DNA of 64,000 bases from Paracoccus gahaiensis (GTDB taxonomy: Bacteria; Pseudomonadota; Alphaproteobacteria; Rhodobacterales; Rhodobacteraceae), in contig NZ_SUNI01000003.1 in assembly GCF_005048225.1 (NCBI RefSeq), forward strand, positions 186,001 to 250,000. The letters are read 5' to 3'. Both the position numbers and the translations under genes were made by a program. Position 1 is the first letter of the stretch. Each line of letters begins with the position of its first letter. Under the pieces are notes generated by a model. That model was not told the origin of the DNA. It saw nothing but the letters and a program-made list of their open reading frames with translations, and searched no databases. Below are positions 37,909 through 50,742 of the stretch, piece after piece.

Positions 37909-38529
37909 ATGCAGCTGGGACATTTCCTGAAGTCGGCGCTGTGCGCGGGGCTGATCACCACCGTGGCGCTGCCGGTCGAGGCGCAGGGGCTCCGCCTGCA
38001 GGGCGACTCGTCGCGGTCGCGCGCCGAACAGTTCGCCCGCCAGACCCGGCTGATGGATTCGCGCCTGTCCACGCAGTACCAGTCCTCCAGCCGGTTGCAG
38101 CCGGGCGGGGCAGGGCGCGAGATTGCCCCCGAGATCGCGCCCGCCATTCCCCGCTATACCGGTCGGCGCAGCGAATACATGCCCCATGCCCGTCAGGCCG
38201 CGCAGCGCCACGGCATCCCCGAGGATCTGTTCCTGCGCCTCGTGCAGCAGGAATCGGGCTGGAACCCCAATGCCCGCTCGCACAAGGGCGCGATGGGACT
38301 GGCGCAGCTGATGCCCGGGACGGCGGCCAAGCTGGGCGTGAACCCCACCGATCCGGTGCAGAACCTGAACGGCGGCGCGCGCTATCTGCGGATGATGTAC
38401 AATCAGTTCGGCAACTGGACCCTGGCGCTGGCGGCCTATAACGCGGGCCCGGGCGCGGTGCAGAAATACGGCGGCATCCCGCCCTTCCGCGAGACGCGCA
38501 ACTACGTCCGCATCGTCGCGGGCAGCTGA
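37909..38529 (+). CDS. Exported lytic transglycosylase (SLT/GH23 type)
   Basis: 206 residues. A signal peptide (about 1-26, ending in PVEAQG) precedes a linker and a GH23 lysozyme-like domain (about 95-200): [19 protein letters not shown] with the catalytic Glu, [14 protein letters not shown], and [18 protein letters not shown]. It cleaves the MurNAc-GlcNAc bond of peptidoglycan in the periplasm, making anhydro ends. Convergent with a second transglycosylase gene. Confidence 0.9.
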   Translation: MQLGHFLKSALCAGLITTVALPVEAQGLRLQGDSSRSRAEQFARQTRLMDSRLSTQYQSSSRLQPGGAGREIAPEIAPAIPRYTGRRSEYMPHARQAAQRHGIPEDLFLRLVQQESGWNPNARSHKGAMGLAQLMPGTAAKLGVNPTDPVQNLNGGARYLRMMYNQFGNWTLALAAYNAGPGAVQKYGGIPPFRETRNYVRIVAGS

Positions 38530-38560
38530 TCGCCTGTCCCTAGGATCGATCGCGGGGGGA

Positions 38561-39112
38561 TCAGTCCCGCAGCCCGGTCCGCTTCAGCAGGCCCTTGCGC
38601 CGCGCCTCATAGTAGTAGCCGCGCGTGTACCACATGATCGCCGCATCGGAATCGCCCTCGGCCACCAGCCAGGCGCCGCGCAGATACCGCACCCCATAGC
38701 GCAGGTTGGTATCGGCATCCAGCAGACCCTGATCCGGCCCGCGATAGCCCATGGTCCGCGCCGTCTGCGGCGCGATCTGCATCAGCCCGTAATAGCGACC
38801 GTTGCGTGCGCCCGGGCGGTGCTGCGACTCGCGGATCACCACGCGCTGAACCAGCGCGGCGGGCACGCCGTTCTGGCGCGCCCAGTAATTGATCCGCCGC
38901 CGCAGATAGGGCGTCTCGTTTGGGTACAGCCCCGATCCGGTGACCCGCCCGTCCGGACCCGAGGACCGCCGCCCCCCGCCACAGGCCGCCAAGGCCAGCA
39001 CCGACAGCAGCATCCCGCGCCGGCCCAGCTTCGGTCCCGAAATATCCTGGGGGGTGAGGCGCGCCAGCGCCAAGGGGGGCAACGCCCCCCTTCCTGCCGC
39101 GTTCTCAGACAT
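38561..39112 (-). CDS. Lytic transglycosylase lipoprotein
   Basis: 183 residues in the longest form. The lipobox LSVLALAAC (Cys 44) marks a lipoprotein; the SLT-like domain follows with VVIRESQHRPGARNGRYYG (catalytic Glu), LMQIAPQTARTMGY and LRYGVRYLRGAWL. The start is uncertain: ATG 39112 is 8 bases behind the lpd stop but its first 26 codons encode a copy of the dispersed hairpin element; ATG 39013 gives a 150-residue protein beginning MLLSVLALAAC, without the positive KLGRRG stretch that a signal peptide would want. Confidence 0.78.
   Translation of the reverse strand: MSENAAGRGALPPLALARLTPQDISGPKLGRRGMLLSVLALAACGGGRRSSGPDGRVTGSGLYPNETPYLRRRINYWARQNGVPAALVQRVVIRESQHRPGARNGRYYGLMQIAPQTARTMGYRGPDQGLLDADTNLRYGVRYLRGAWLVAEGDSDAAIMWYTRGYYYEARRKGLLKRTGLRD
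39030..39090 (-). repeat. Dispersed two-hairpin element inside a lipoprotein gene
   Basis: On the minus strand: GGGGGGC-GTT-GCCCCCC (39090-39074), then GGCGC-TGGC-GCGCC (39071-39058), a C-run and CAGGATATTTCGGGACCG. It has the same order of parts as the 17306 and 22981 copies, with a different second stem and a more diverged tail. Confidence 0.7.
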
Positions 39113-39120
39113 GGATGGAC

Positions 39121-40509
39121 TCAGGCATGGATGGCGCCGGACCCGCAGGCCAGCGCCGCCTCGCGCACGGCTTCCGAGACGGTCGGATGCGCATGGCAGG
39201 TCAGGGCCAGATCCTCGGCCGAGGCGCCGAATTCCATCGCCACGCAGACCTCGTGGATCAGATCACCCGCCGACGGGCCGATGATGTGGCAGCCCAAGAT
39301 CCGGTCCGTCTCGGCATCGGCGATTAGCTTGACGAAGCCCTCGCCCTGGAACTGCGCTTTCGCGCGGGCATTGCCCATGAAGGGAAACTTGCCGATCCTG
39401 ATCTTGCGGCCGCCCTCCTTCGCCTGCTCCTCGGTCAGACCGACGCTGGCAACCTCGGGGGTGGTGTAGATCACCGCCGGGATGACGCCATAGTTCACAT
39501 GGCCATGCTTGCCGGCGATGACATCGGCCACGGCCATGCCCTCGTCCTCGGCCTTGTGGGCCAGCATCGGGCCGGGCACCGCGTCGCCGATGGCATAGAT
39601 GCCCTTGACCGAGCTGGCCCAGTGAGCGTCGACCTTCACCTGGCCGCGATCGGTCATCGCGACGCCGAGCGCCTCGAGGCCCAAGCCTTCGACATGCGGG
39701 CGACGCCCGGTCGAGACGAGGACCACATCGGCCTCGAGGCTCTGCTGGCTGTCGTCCTTTCTCAGCGCGTAGGTGATCTTCGCGCCTCCCTCCGTCATCT
39801 CCGCCGAACTGACGGCGGCGCCCATGACGAACTTGAGGCCCTGCTTGGCCAGGATCTTGTGGAACTGCTTCTGGATCTCGGTATCGAGGCCGGGGGTGAT
39901 CACGTCGAGATACTCGACCACCGTCACCTCGGCGCCCAAGCGGGCATAGACCGACCCCAGCTCCAGCCCGATCACGCCCGCGCCGATCACGATCATGGAT
40001 TTCGGGATCTTCGGCAGGACCAGCGCGCCGGTCGAATCGACGATGGTGCCGCCCTCGTTGTCGACCTCGACGCCCTTCAGGGCGGCGGGCGACGAGCCGG
40101 TGGCGATGACGATGGCCTTGGCCTCGTGCTCGGTTTCGCCGACCTTGACGCGGCCGGGGGCGGGGATGCTGGCCCAGCCCTTGATCCAGTCGATCTTGTT
40201 CTTCTTGAACAGGAACTCGATGCCCTTGGTGTTGCCTGCGACGGTGTCCGCCTTGTAGCTTTGCATCTTCGTCCAGTCGACCTCGACCGGGCTGGTCATC
40301 AGGCCCATCTTCTCGAAGTTCTCCTGCGACTCGTGCAGCAGGTGGCTGGCATGCAGCAGGGCCTTGGAGGGGATGCAGCCGACGTTCAGGCAGGTGCCGC
40401 CAAGCGCCTCGCGGCCCTCGACCACGCCCACCTTGAGGCCCAGCTGGGCGGCGCGGATGGCGCAGACATAGCCGCCGGGGCCGGCGCCGATCACGATCAG
40501 ATCATACAT
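39121..40509 (-). CDS. lpd: Dihydrolipoyl dehydrogenase (E3)
   Basis: 462 residues, full length. E3 reoxidises the dihydrolipoyl groups of the 2-oxoacid dehydrogenase complexes with FAD and NAD. FAD loop [17 protein letters not shown] (about 8), redox disulfide [13 protein letters not shown] (about 37-49), NAD loop [17 protein letters not shown], and the C-terminal [15 protein letters not shown] with the active-site His-Glu. Given its place near sucAB, it most likely serves 2-oxoglutarate dehydrogenase. Confidence 0.97.
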   Translation of the reverse strand: MYDLIVIGAGPGGYVCAIRAAQLGLKVGVVEGREALGGTCLNVGCIPSKALLHASHLLHESQENFEKMGLMTSPVEVDWTKMQSYKADTVAGNTKGIEFLFKKNKIDWIKGWASIPAPGRVKVGETEHEAKAIVIATGSSPAALKGVEVDNEGGTIVDSTGALVLPKIPKSMIVIGAGVIGLELGSVYARLGAEVTVVEYLDVITPGLDTEIQKQFHKILAKQGLKFVMGAAVSSAEMTEGGAKITYALRKDDSQQSLEADVVLVSTGRRPHVEGLGLEALGVAMTDRGQVKVDAHWASSVKGIYAIGDAVPGPMLAHKAEDEGMAVADVIAGKHGHVNYGVIPAVIYTTPEVASVGLTEEQAKEGGRKIRIGKFPFMGNARAKAQFQGEGFVKLIADAETDRILGCHIIGPSAGDLIHEVCVAMEFGASAEDLALTCHAHPTVSEAVREAALACGSGAIHA

Positions 40510-40535
40510 GCGAATTCCTTTCGTCTGACCGCGGA

Positions 40536-40587
40536 CCGGGGGCTTCGCGCCCCCGGACCCCCGCGGGATATTTGGACCAAGATGAAG
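40536..40587 (+). repeat. Dispersed hairpin element between lpd and the MAPEG gene
   Basis: CCGGGGGC-TTCGC-GCCCCCGG (40536-40556), then ACCCCCGC and GGGATATTTGGACCAAGATG with AAG. It has only one of the two hairpins. The last base touches the stop codon of the MAPEG gene. Confidence 0.75.
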
Positions 40588-40980
40588 TCAGAAGAGGCTG
40601 GCAAGGATCATCACCACCGTGGCGGCGAAACCGATCGCCCAGATGATCGAGCGTCCGGGCACCCAGCCCAGCAGATAGGCAGGCACATAAAGGAGGCGGG
40701 CGGCGAGATAGATCCAGGCGCAGGCGGCGGTCAGCGTCGAGGCGGCCTCGCCGAGCGTCACCACGACCACCGCGAGGGTGAACATGATCAGCCCCTCGAA
40801 ATGATTGGCGAAGGCGCGCTGAAGGCGGCCGGCCGTCCCGATCAGCTGGACCGAGACATTGTCGCGCGGGCCCATCGCAGCCTTGGGGCCGATCTGGCGT
40901 TGCGCCATGACCGAGAAGGCGGCGAACTGGGCCGTCTGCAGCAGGCCCGCCAGGGCCAGGACGGTGATCTCGGGCGACAT
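40588..40980 (-). CDS. MAPEG-family membrane protein
   Basis: 130 residues with four helices (about 3-25, 50-75, 78-98, 105-128). RAFANHFEGLIMFTLAV fits the MAPEG glutathione-transferase/eicosanoid family pattern. Bacterial members are of unknown function. It begins one base after the stop of the small protein gene upstream, so the two are co-translated. ATG 40980 is the first start compatible with the fold. Confidence 0.8.
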   Translation of the reverse strand: MSPEITVLALAGLLQTAQFAAFSVMAQRQIGPKAAMGPRDNVSVQLIGTAGRLQRAFANHFEGLIMFTLAVVVVTLGEAASTLTAACAWIYLAARLLYVPAYLLGWVPGRSIIWAIGFAATVVMILASLF

Positions 40981-40981
40981 C

Positions 40982-41236
40982 CTAGGCGGTTTCCAGGAAA
41001 TGGGGCTCGGCGGCGGTGATGCCGGCCTGGGCGTTGAAGGTCGTGGCGGCGCCGTCCAGATAGTCGCGGGCGGCCTTGGCATTGGCGACCTGGAACAGGG
41101 CCCAGGACTGCCCGTCGCCCTCGCGCCAGAGCTGCAGCAGGGTCATGCCGTTGCGGCCCCGATCCTCGGCATCGGCGTCGAAGGCGCGGCGGAAGACGGT
41201 CGGGTCGGCATGGGCATAGCGGACGATCAGCTGCAT
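40982..41236 (-). CDS. Small hypothetical protein (possible ferredoxin-like fold)
   Basis: 84 residues, soluble. The beginning MQLIVRYAHADPTVFRRAFD and later QLWREGDGQSWALFQVANAKAARDYL (in separate stretches) suggest an alpha/beta ferredoxin-like, ABM/DUF-type dimer, but I recognise no named family. It lies between sucB and the MAPEG gene on the same strand. Confidence 0.65.
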   Translation of the reverse strand: MQLIVRYAHADPTVFRRAFDADAEDRGRNGMTLLQLWREGDGQSWALFQVANAKAARDYLDGAATTFNAQAGITAAEPHFLETA

Positions 41237-41324
41237 GGGTCGGGCTCCGGCGAGGGTGGCCCGCCCCTGGGGATGCGGGCCGCAGGTAGCGGAGGGCGCG
41301 GGTGCGCGCCCCCCTCGGTGCGGA

Positions 41325-42848
41325 TCAGAGATCCATCAGCAGGCGGCGGGGATCCTCAAGCGCCTCCTTGACGCGGACGAGGAAGGTGACCGCGCCCTTG
41401 CCGTCGACGACCCGGTGATCGTAGGACAGCGCCAGATACATCATCGGACGGATGACGATCTGACCGCCCACGACCATGGGCCGTTCCTGGATCTTGTGCA
41501 TCCCGAGGATGCCCGATTGCGGGGGGTTCAGGATCGGCGAGGACATCAGCGAGCCGTAGACGCCGCCGTTCGAGATGGTGAAGGTGCCGCCCTGCATCTC
41601 GGCCATGGACAGCTTGCCGTCGCGACCCTTCAGGCCGAGCGCACCGATCTCCTTCTCGATCTCGGCAAAGCTCTTCTGGTCGGCATCGCGCACAACCGGA
41701 ACCACCAGGCCCGAGGGCGTGCCCACGGCCACGCCCATATGGACGAAATTCTTGTAGACGACATCGGTGCCGTCGATCTCGGCATTGACCTCGGGGACTT
41801 CCTTCAGGGCGTGGCAGCAAGCCTTCACGAAGAAGGACATGAAGCCCAGCTTGACCTTGTGCTTCTTCTCGAAGGCGTCCTTGTATTCGTTGCGCAGACC
41901 CATCACGCCGGACATGTCGGCCTCGTTATAGGTCGTCAGCATGGCCGCGGTGTTCTGCGCGTCCTTCAGGCGGCGGGCGATGGTCTGGCGCAGTCGGGTC
42001 ATCTTGACCCGCTCCTCGCGGTCGGCATCGCTGGCGTTCGACGGCGCGCGGGGGGCGGCGGCTTTCGGCGCGGGGGCCTGCGCCTTGGCCACGTCTTCCT
42101 TCATCACCCGACCGTCGCGGCCCGAGCCCTGGACCTGATCGCGGCTGACGCCCTTTTCGGCCATCGCCTTCTTGGCCGAGGGCGCGTCCTCGACATCGCT
42201 GCGGGGGGTCATCTCTTCGGGGCCGGCATTCTCCAGCACGGTGTCCTGCGCGTCCGAGGCCTTGGGCTTGGCCGGCGCGGCGCCGGCGGCGCCTTCGGTG
42301 ATCACGGCGAGGCGGGCCTTGGCGTCGACGGTCGCACCTTCCTCGGCCAGGATCTCGGCCAGCACGCCGGCGGTGGGGGCGGGAACCTCGACCGAGACCT
42401 TGTCGGTTTCCAGCTCGCACAGCATCTCGTCGGCCTCGACGCGGTCGCCGGCCTTCTTGAACCAGGTGGCGACGGTGGCTTCGGTCACGCTTTCGCCCAA
42501 GGACGGGACCATCACGTCCACGGAATTGCCGCTCATTGTCGTCTTGTCCTCGGTCTTGTCGGCCGGTGCTTCGGCCTTGGCGGGTTTCGCGGCGGGCTGC
42601 TCGGCCTCGCCGCCTTCGGTGATCTGCGCCAGCAGCGCATCGGGGCCGACCGTCTCGCCCTCGGCGGCGACGATCTCGGCCAGGGTGCCGGCGGCGGGGC
42701 TGGGAACCTCGACGGTGACCTTGTCGGTCTCCAGCTCGCACAGCATTTCATCGACCTCGACCCGGTCGCCGGGCTTCTTGAACCAGGTGGCGATCGTGGC
42801 CTCGGTGACGGATTCGCCCAGGGTGGGCACGCGGACTTCGGTGGTCAT
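41325..42848 (-). CDS. sucB: Dihydrolipoyllysine succinyltransferase (E2o) with two lipoyl domains
   Basis: 507 residues, longer than E. coli SucB (405). Two lipoyl domains lie at about 1-78 and 105-183, each with ETDKV and the lipoyl-Lys. A peripheral-subunit-binding domain follows at about 215-255 ([32 protein letters not shown]), then the catalytic core (about 275-507) with [15 protein letters not shown]. The linker before domain 2 contains [17 protein letters not shown], which reads like an old N-terminus. It transfers succinyl groups to CoA within 2-oxoglutarate dehydrogenase. It lies 4 bases from sucA. Confidence 0.96.
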   Translation of the reverse strand: MTTEVRVPTLGESVTEATIATWFKKPGDRVEVDEMLCELETDKVTVEVPSPAAGTLAEIVAAEGETVGPDALLAQITEGGEAEQPAAKPAKAEAPADKTEDKTTMSGNSVDVMVPSLGESVTEATVATWFKKAGDRVEADEMLCELETDKVSVEVPAPTAGVLAEILAEEGATVDAKARLAVITEGAAGAAPAKPKASDAQDTVLENAGPEEMTPRSDVEDAPSAKKAMAEKGVSRDQVQGSGRDGRVMKEDVAKAQAPAPKAAAPRAPSNASDADREERVKMTRLRQTIARRLKDAQNTAAMLTTYNEADMSGVMGLRNEYKDAFEKKHKVKLGFMSFFVKACCHALKEVPEVNAEIDGTDVVYKNFVHMGVAVGTPSGLVVPVVRDADQKSFAEIEKEIGALGLKGRDGKLSMAEMQGGTFTISNGGVYGSLMSSPILNPPQSGILGMHKIQERPMVVGGQIVIRPMMYLALSYDHRVVDGKGAVTFLVRVKEALEDPRRLLMDL

Positions 42849-42852
42849 CGGA

Positions 42853-45819
42853 TCATCCTTCGAGGTTCAGAGCGTTGGCGACCAGCGCCTCTTGTTCGGC
42901 CTTGTGGCGCGAGGCGAGACCCGTGGCGACCGAGGCCGCCGCGTTCCGGCCCGCATAGCGCGCCCGCGTGTGCTTGGCGCCAAGCCGTTCCAGCGCCCAT
43001 TCCAGATAGGGCTCGACAAAGCTCCAGCCGCCCTGGTTCTTGGGCTCTTCCTGGCACCAGATCACCTCGGCCTGCTTGAAGCGGCCCAGCTCTTTGACCA
43101 TCGCCTGCGCGGGGAAGGGATAGAACTGTTCCAGACGCAGGATGTAGGTGTCGGTGATCTTCGCCTCGTCCCGCGCCTTCAGAAGGTCGTAATAGACCTT
43201 GCCCGAGCACAGCACGACGCGCTTGATCTGGTCGTCGGGGACCAGCTGCGTGGGCGAGGTGCCGCGCTGCGCATCGTCCCACAGCACGCGGTGGAAGGTG
43301 CTGCCGGTCTGGAATTCCGCCGCGGTGCTGACAGCCATCGGGTGGCGCAGCAGCGATTTCGGCGTCATCAGCACCAGAGGCTTGCGGAAGCCGCGATGCA
43401 GCTGGCGGCGCAGGATGTGGAAGTAGTTCGCGGGCGTGGTGCAGTTCGCGACGATCCAGTTGTCCTCGGCGCAGCCCTGCAGGAAGCGCTCCAGGCGGGC
43501 CGAGGAATGTTCCGGCCCCTGTCCCTCGAAGCCGTGCGGCAGCAGCATCACCAGCCCCGACATGCGCAGCCATTTCTTCTCGCCCGACGAGATGAACTGG
43601 TCGAACATGATCTGTGCGCCGTTGGCGAAATCGCCGAACTGCGCCTCCCAGAGGGTCAGGGTGTTGGGTTCGGCCAGCGAATAGCCGTACTCAAACCCCA
43701 GAACCGCATATTCCGACAGCATCGAATCGATGACCTCGTAGCGGGCCTGGCCTTCGCTGATGTTGTTCAGCGGATAGTAGCGTTCCTCGGACTTCTGGTC
43801 GGTGAAGGCCGAGTGGCGCTGGCTGAAGGTGCCGCGCGCGCTGTCCTGACCCGACAGGCGGACGCCATGCCCCTCGGTCACCAGCGAGCCGAAGGCCAAG
43901 GCTTCGGCGGTGGCCCAGTCAAAGCCCTCGCCGGTCTCGAACATCTGCTTCTTGGCCTCCAGAAGGCGGCCCACCGTCTTGTGCAGCGTCAGCCCGTCCG
44001 GCGCGGTGGACAGCGCGCGGCCGACCTGGGTCATCACCTCGGGAGCGATGCCGGTTTCGCCGGCCACGTAATCCGTGCCCTCGCGATCCATGCCCGCCCA
44101 TTTGCCGTCCAGCCAGTCGGCCTTGTTCGGCTTGTAGTTCTTGCCGATCTCGAACTCTTCGTTCAGATGCGCCTGGAAGGCGGCCTTCATGTCCTCGATC
44201 TCGCCCTCGGGGATCAGGCCATCGGCGACCAGACGTTCCGTATAGAGCTGCAGCGTCGATTTCTGCTGCTTGATCTTGGTGTACATGGCCGGGTTCGTGA
44301 ACATCGGCTCGTCGCCTTCGTTGTGACCGAAGCGGCGATAGCAGATGATGTCCAGAACCACGTCCTTGCGGAACTTCTGCCGGAACTCGATGGCCACGCG
44401 GGCGGCATGGACCACGGCCTCGGGATCGTCGCCGTTCACGTGGAAGATCGGCGCCTCGACCATCAGCGCGATGTCGGTCGGATAGGGCGAGGTGCGGCTG
44501 AAATGCGGCGCCGTGGTGAAACCGATCTGGTTGTTCACGACGATATGGATGCAGCCGCCCGTGCGGTGGCCCCGGATGCCCGACAGCTGCAGGCATTCCG
44601 CGACCACGCCCTGGCCGGCAAAGGCCGCATCGCCATGCAGCAGGATCGGCAGCACCGAGGTGCGATGCGTCGTGTCGCCCAGCTGATCGCTTTTCGCCCG
44701 CGCCTTGCCCAGAACGACCGGGTTCACGGCCTCGAGGTGGCTGGGATTGGCGGTCAGCGACAGGTGCACGGTATTGCCGTCGAACTCGCGGTCCGAGCTG
44801 GCGCCTAGGTGGTATTTCACGTCGCCCGAACCGTCCACATCCTCGGGCTTGAAGCTGCCGCCCTGGAATTCGTGGAAGATCGCGCGATAGGGCTTGCTCA
44901 GCACGTTGGCCAGCACCGACAGGCGGCCCCGGTGGGGCATGCCGAAGACGATCTCCTTCACGCCAAGCGCGCCGCCGCGCTTGATGATCTGCTCCATCGC
45001 CGGGATCAGCGCCTCGCCCCCGTCGAGGCCAAAGCGCTTGGTGCCCATGTATTTCACATGCAGGAACTTCTCGAAGCCCTCGGCCTCGACCAGCTTGTTC
45101 AGGATCGCGCGGCGCCCTTCGCGGGTGAAGGCGATCTCCTTGCCATAGCCCTCGATCCGCTCCTTCAGCCAGGCGGCCTCCTCGGGGTTCGAGATATGCA
45201 TGTATTGCAGCGCGAAGGTGCCGCAATAGGTCCGGGTCATCAGGTCGGCGATCTGGCGGATCGAGGCGATCTCGAGGCCCAGCACATTGTCGATGAAGAT
45301 CGGGCGGTCCATGTCACCGGGGCCGAAGCCGTAGGTGGCCGGGTCCAGCTCGCCGTTCTCGGGCATCTCGCGCAGGCCGAGCGGGTCCAGCTTGGCATGT
45401 AGGTGGCCGCGGATGCGGAAGGCGCGGATCAGCATCAGCGCGCGGATGCTGTCCAGCACCGCCTGGCGCACCTGGGCGGTCGACAGCGCAACGCCCTTTT
45501 CCCCGGCCTTCTCGACGATCTTCTTCGCCGCGGCGCCGGCATCGGCCTTGGAGGCCGCGGGCCATTCGCCCGTCAGCGCGGCGGTGGTATCGTCGGTGGC
45601 GGCGGGCGGCCAGTCGGCGCGGGCCCAGCTGGCGCCCTCGGCCTCGCGGATGGCGTCGTCCTGATCGTCGCCCAGACCCTGGAAGAAGGTGCCCCAGGCC
45701 GCGTCGACCGCCGCCGGATCCTTGGCCCACTGGCCGTAAAGCTGTTCCACCCAGGCCGCGTTATGGCCCTGCAGGAACGAGGAATCGTGAAAATCGGTGT
45801 TTTTTGGCTGGTCGGTCAT
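42853..45819 (-). CDS. sucA: 2-oxoglutarate dehydrogenase E1
   Basis: 988 residues, full length. TPP-dependent decarboxylase of the 2-oxoglutarate dehydrogenase complex. The N-terminal [17 protein letters not shown] is the E2-binding segment. Later motifs include [34 protein letters not shown], the TPP-binding NNQIGFTT, and a C-terminal transketolase-like part with SLLRHP and [15 protein letters not shown] 45819 follows a GGGGA site; the frame is open further upstream without family similarity. Confidence 0.97.
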   Translation of the reverse strand: MTDQPKNTDFHDSSFLQGHNAAWVEQLYGQWAKDPAAVDAAWGTFFQGLGDDQDDAIREAEGASWARADWPPAATDDTTAALTGEWPAASKADAGAAAKKIVEKAGEKGVALSTAQVRQAVLDSIRALMLIRAFRIRGHLHAKLDPLGLREMPENGELDPATYGFGPGDMDRPIFIDNVLGLEIASIRQIADLMTRTYCGTFALQYMHISNPEEAAWLKERIEGYGKEIAFTREGRRAILNKLVEAEGFEKFLHVKYMGTKRFGLDGGEALIPAMEQIIKRGGALGVKEIVFGMPHRGRLSVLANVLSKPYRAIFHEFQGGSFKPEDVDGSGDVKYHLGASSDREFDGNTVHLSLTANPSHLEAVNPVVLGKARAKSDQLGDTTHRTSVLPILLHGDAAFAGQGVVAECLQLSGIRGHRTGGCIHIVVNNQIGFTTAPHFSRTSPYPTDIALMVEAPIFHVNGDDPEAVVHAARVAIEFRQKFRKDVVLDIICYRRFGHNEGDEPMFTNPAMYTKIKQQKSTLQLYTERLVADGLIPEGEIEDMKAAFQAHLNEEFEIGKNYKPNKADWLDGKWAGMDREGTDYVAGETGIAPEVMTQVGRALSTAPDGLTLHKTVGRLLEAKKQMFETGEGFDWATAEALAFGSLVTEGHGVRLSGQDSARGTFSQRHSAFTDQKSEERYYPLNNISEGQARYEVIDSMLSEYAVLGFEYGYSLAEPNTLTLWEAQFGDFANGAQIMFDQFISSGEKKWLRMSGLVMLLPHGFEGQGPEHSSARLERFLQGCAEDNWIVANCTTPANYFHILRRQLHRGFRKPLVLMTPKSLLRHPMAVSTAAEFQTGSTFHRVLWDDAQRGTSPTQLVPDDQIKRVVLCSGKVYYDLLKARDEAKITDTYILRLEQFYPFPAQAMVKELGRFKQAEVIWCQEEPKNQGGWSFVEPYLEWALERLGAKHTRARYAGRNAAASVATGLASRHKAEQEALVANALNLEG

Positions 45820-45853
45820 GGCTGGTCCCCGTTCAGGGCAAATATGGGATGGG

Positions 45854-46255
45854 TCAGGCGCAGTAGATGTCGAAGAGGCGGGCACCGGGATCGGCCGAGG
45901 GATCGACCCTGGGCTGCTGCACGATGCGCAGCGGCGGTCGGCGTTCCAGACCGCAGAGCGCCACCGCCGCGCGGCTTTCGGCGCGGGGCAGGTCGGCGGG
46001 CGGGATGGCTGAGGGCTGATAGATCACCCGCCAGCCGAAGGCGCGACGGGCGACCGTGCGGACGCTGGCGGGCGGCAGCCCGCTGGCCGCGTGCAGGTCG
46101 GTGCGGGCCGGGATGCCGCCGGGCAGGATGTCGTTCGTCATCCGGTCCCCGCAGGCGGTCAGGCCCAGAAGGGCGATCAGCGACAGCGGAACACCACGAC
46201 CGGTCGCAAGCTGCGTCCGGCGTGGCTGTGGCGCGATGGCGCGCTGTGCTGTCAC
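45854..46255 (-). CDS. Putative lipoprotein between sucD and sucA
   Basis: 133 residues. GTG 46255 has AGGGG 8 bases upstream; the ATG at 46303 has none. After a basic start (MTAQRAIAPQPRRTQL) comes a hydrophobic segment ending in the lipobox LLGLTAC (Cys about 35), then ARRAFGWRVIYQPSA and a C-terminal ARLFDIYCA. No family recognised. Its place inside the succinyl-CoA operon, 69 bp after sucD and 34 bp before sucA, is unusual. Confidence 0.6.
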   Translation of the reverse strand: MTAQRAIAPQPRRTQLATGRGVPLSLIALLGLTACGDRMTNDILPGGIPARTDLHAASGLPPASVRTVARRAFGWRVIYQPSAIPPADLPRAESRAAVALCGLERRPPLRIVQQPRVDPSADPGARLFDIYCA

Positions 46256-46279
46256 TGTGTCGGCCCCTTTCGTGATGGC

Positions 46280-46315
46280 TGCCCGCCCCCCGTACATAAG
46301 CATGAGGGGCGGGCA
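46280..46315 (-). other. 10-bp stem-loop between sucD and the lipoprotein gene
   Basis: TGCCCGCCCC (46280-46289) pairs with GGGGCGGGCA (46306-46315). No U-tract follows on either strand, so it is more likely an mRNA-stability or partial-termination stem than an intrinsic terminator. Confidence 0.5.
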
Positions 46316-46324
46316 ATCAAATCA

Positions 46325-47209
<885 letters not shown>

Positions 47210-47227
47210 CATGGCCTCCTTGCGTAA

Positions 47228-47282
47228 GCCGCGCACCTGCGCGGCGATGTTCCAGAGGAGGGCGCGCGGCTGTCGCGCGCCC
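47228..47282 (-). other. Tandem GC-rich hairpins between sucC and sucD
   Basis: GGGCGCGCG/CGCGCGCCC (47260-47282, 5-base loop) and GCCGCGC/GCGCGGC (47228-47245, 4-base loop) are both perfect. No U-tract follows. They sit in the 80-base gap between the two synthetase genes and could tune the relative amounts of SucC and SucD. Confidence 0.55.
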
Positions 47283-47289
47283 GGATGGA

Positions 47290-48483
<1,194 letters not shown>

Positions 48484-48592
48484 CGCGACCCCCTCGTTCG
48501 GTTCGACTGATTTGGGGCGTTGTGCCACAGGGCGAGGGCTGTCTGAAACGGAATCCCCGTAAAATGCCGAAAACCGGCGGGAAGTCGCTTAA

Positions 48593-48623
48593 TGTGATCA
48601 CAGGTAGAAAGGCTGTGATCACA
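48593..48623. promoter_or_regulatory. Twin TGTGATCACA operators upstream of sucC
   Basis: Two perfect 10-bp palindromes TGTGATCACA at 48593-48602 and 48614-48623, 21 bp apart start to start (two helical turns). The same pair with the same spacing precedes sdhC at 53504-53534. Confidence 0.75.
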
Positions 48624-48738
48624 AAGTGTCCGGCAGTAGAGGTAGCCCGGGTGATTCGCACGTGGAACAGTCACGTTCAGGTGAGCGGCCAAGTGTAAAC
48701 CCCGCATCCCCGCGCCCCGCGAAGGGCCGACATGCAAA

Positions 48739-48760
48739 CGGCGCGTCCGGGGACGCGCCG
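48739..48760 (-). terminator. Terminator of mdh
   Basis: CGGCGCGTC/GACGCGCCG, 9-bp stem with a 4-base loop, 25 bp after the mdh stop. On the minus strand it is followed by GTTTGC, so the U-tract is short. Confidence 0.6.
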
Positions 48761-48784
48761 CAGGTCAGTCTAGGGACGGCAGGA

Positions 48785-49888
<1,104 letters not shown>

Positions 49889-49911
49889 TCATGCAGGGGG
49901 AGAGGGGCCTG

Positions 49912-50661
49912 ATGCTGGAGCTGTCGGTCACGGGCTGGGCGCTGGCCGTGGTGGCGGCCATCGCGGTGGGCCTGTCCAAGGGCGGGCTGGCGATGGTGGG
50001 CATCATCTCGGTCCCGCTGATGTCGCTGGTCATGTCGCCGGTGCAGGCGGCGGGGCTGCTGCTGCCGATCTATGTCGTCTCGGATGTGGGCGGGCTGATC
50101 GCCTTCCGGCGCAATTTCGACCGCCGCGTGCTGATGCTGGCCCTGCCGGGCGCGATGGCGGGGATCGCGGTGGGCTGGGCCACGGCCAGCATCGTGCCGG
50201 TTCGGGGCGTGACGCTGATCGTGGGCGTCATCGGGCTGGGATTCGCGCTGAACGCCCTGATCCGCCCACTGCGGGAGGGTGCGCCGCGCCGCGCCTCGGG
50301 GGCGGCGGCGACGATCTGGGGCGGGATGGCGGGCTATACCAGTTTCGTCAGCCATGCGGGCGCGCCCCTGTGGCAGGTCTATGCCCAGCCCCTGCGCCTG
50401 TCGCCGCTGATCTATGCGGGCACGACCACCTGGTTCTTCGCCATCGGCAACTGGATCAAGCTGATCCCCTATGCCGCGCTCGGGCAGCTGTCGCTGGCCA
50501 ATCTGGCGACGGCGGCGGTGCTGATGCCCCTGTCGCTGGTGGCGGTCTGGGCGGGGCTGCGGCTGGTCCGGGTGATTCCGCCGAAGCTGTTCTACCAGTT
50601 GATCACCTGGGGGCTGCTGGCCGTGTCGCTGCGGCTGATCTGGCAGGCCGTCGCGGGCTGA
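49912..50661 (+). CDS. TauE/SafE-family sulfite exporter-like protein
   Basis: 249 residues with eight membrane helices. VGLSKGGLAMVGIISVPLM (about 18-36) is the first TauE repeat motif and GGMAGYTSFVSHAGAPLW the second. The family exports sulfite, sulfoacetate or other small anions; the substrate is unknown. ATG 49912 has GAGAGGGG just upstream; two earlier in-frame ATGs (49840, 49891) precede the first helix without improving it. It is divergent from mdh. Confidence 0.85.
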   Translation: MLELSVTGWALAVVAAIAVGLSKGGLAMVGIISVPLMSLVMSPVQAAGLLLPIYVVSDVGGLIAFRRNFDRRVLMLALPGAMAGIAVGWATASIVPVRGVTLIVGVIGLGFALNALIRPLREGAPRRASGAAATIWGGMAGYTSFVSHAGAPLWQVYAQPLRLSPLIYAGTTTWFFAIGNWIKLIPYAALGQLSLANLATAAVLMPLSLVAVWAGLRLVRVIPPKLFYQLITWGLLAVSLRLIWQAVAG

Positions 50662-50742
50662 TGCCGCAGTGCGGCAATTTCGGCTTGCCATTTGTGGCGC
50701 GCCGGGGCAGCGTCGCGCAACATCATTGCCCGGAGGTTCCGC

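Larger units (their letters stand above)
48484..48784. other. mdh-sucC intergenic region
   Basis: A 301-bp gap with no convincing gene. It holds the mdh terminator (48739-48760) and the twin palindromes (48593-48623). It is presumably the promoter region for sucCD and the genes downstream. Confidence 0.7.

Noticed and set aside
45838..45850. GCAAATATGGGATG before sucA, similar to the dispersed repeat core
   Set aside because: Only eight or nine bases agree, the flanking hairpins are absent, and the order does not fit either subtype.
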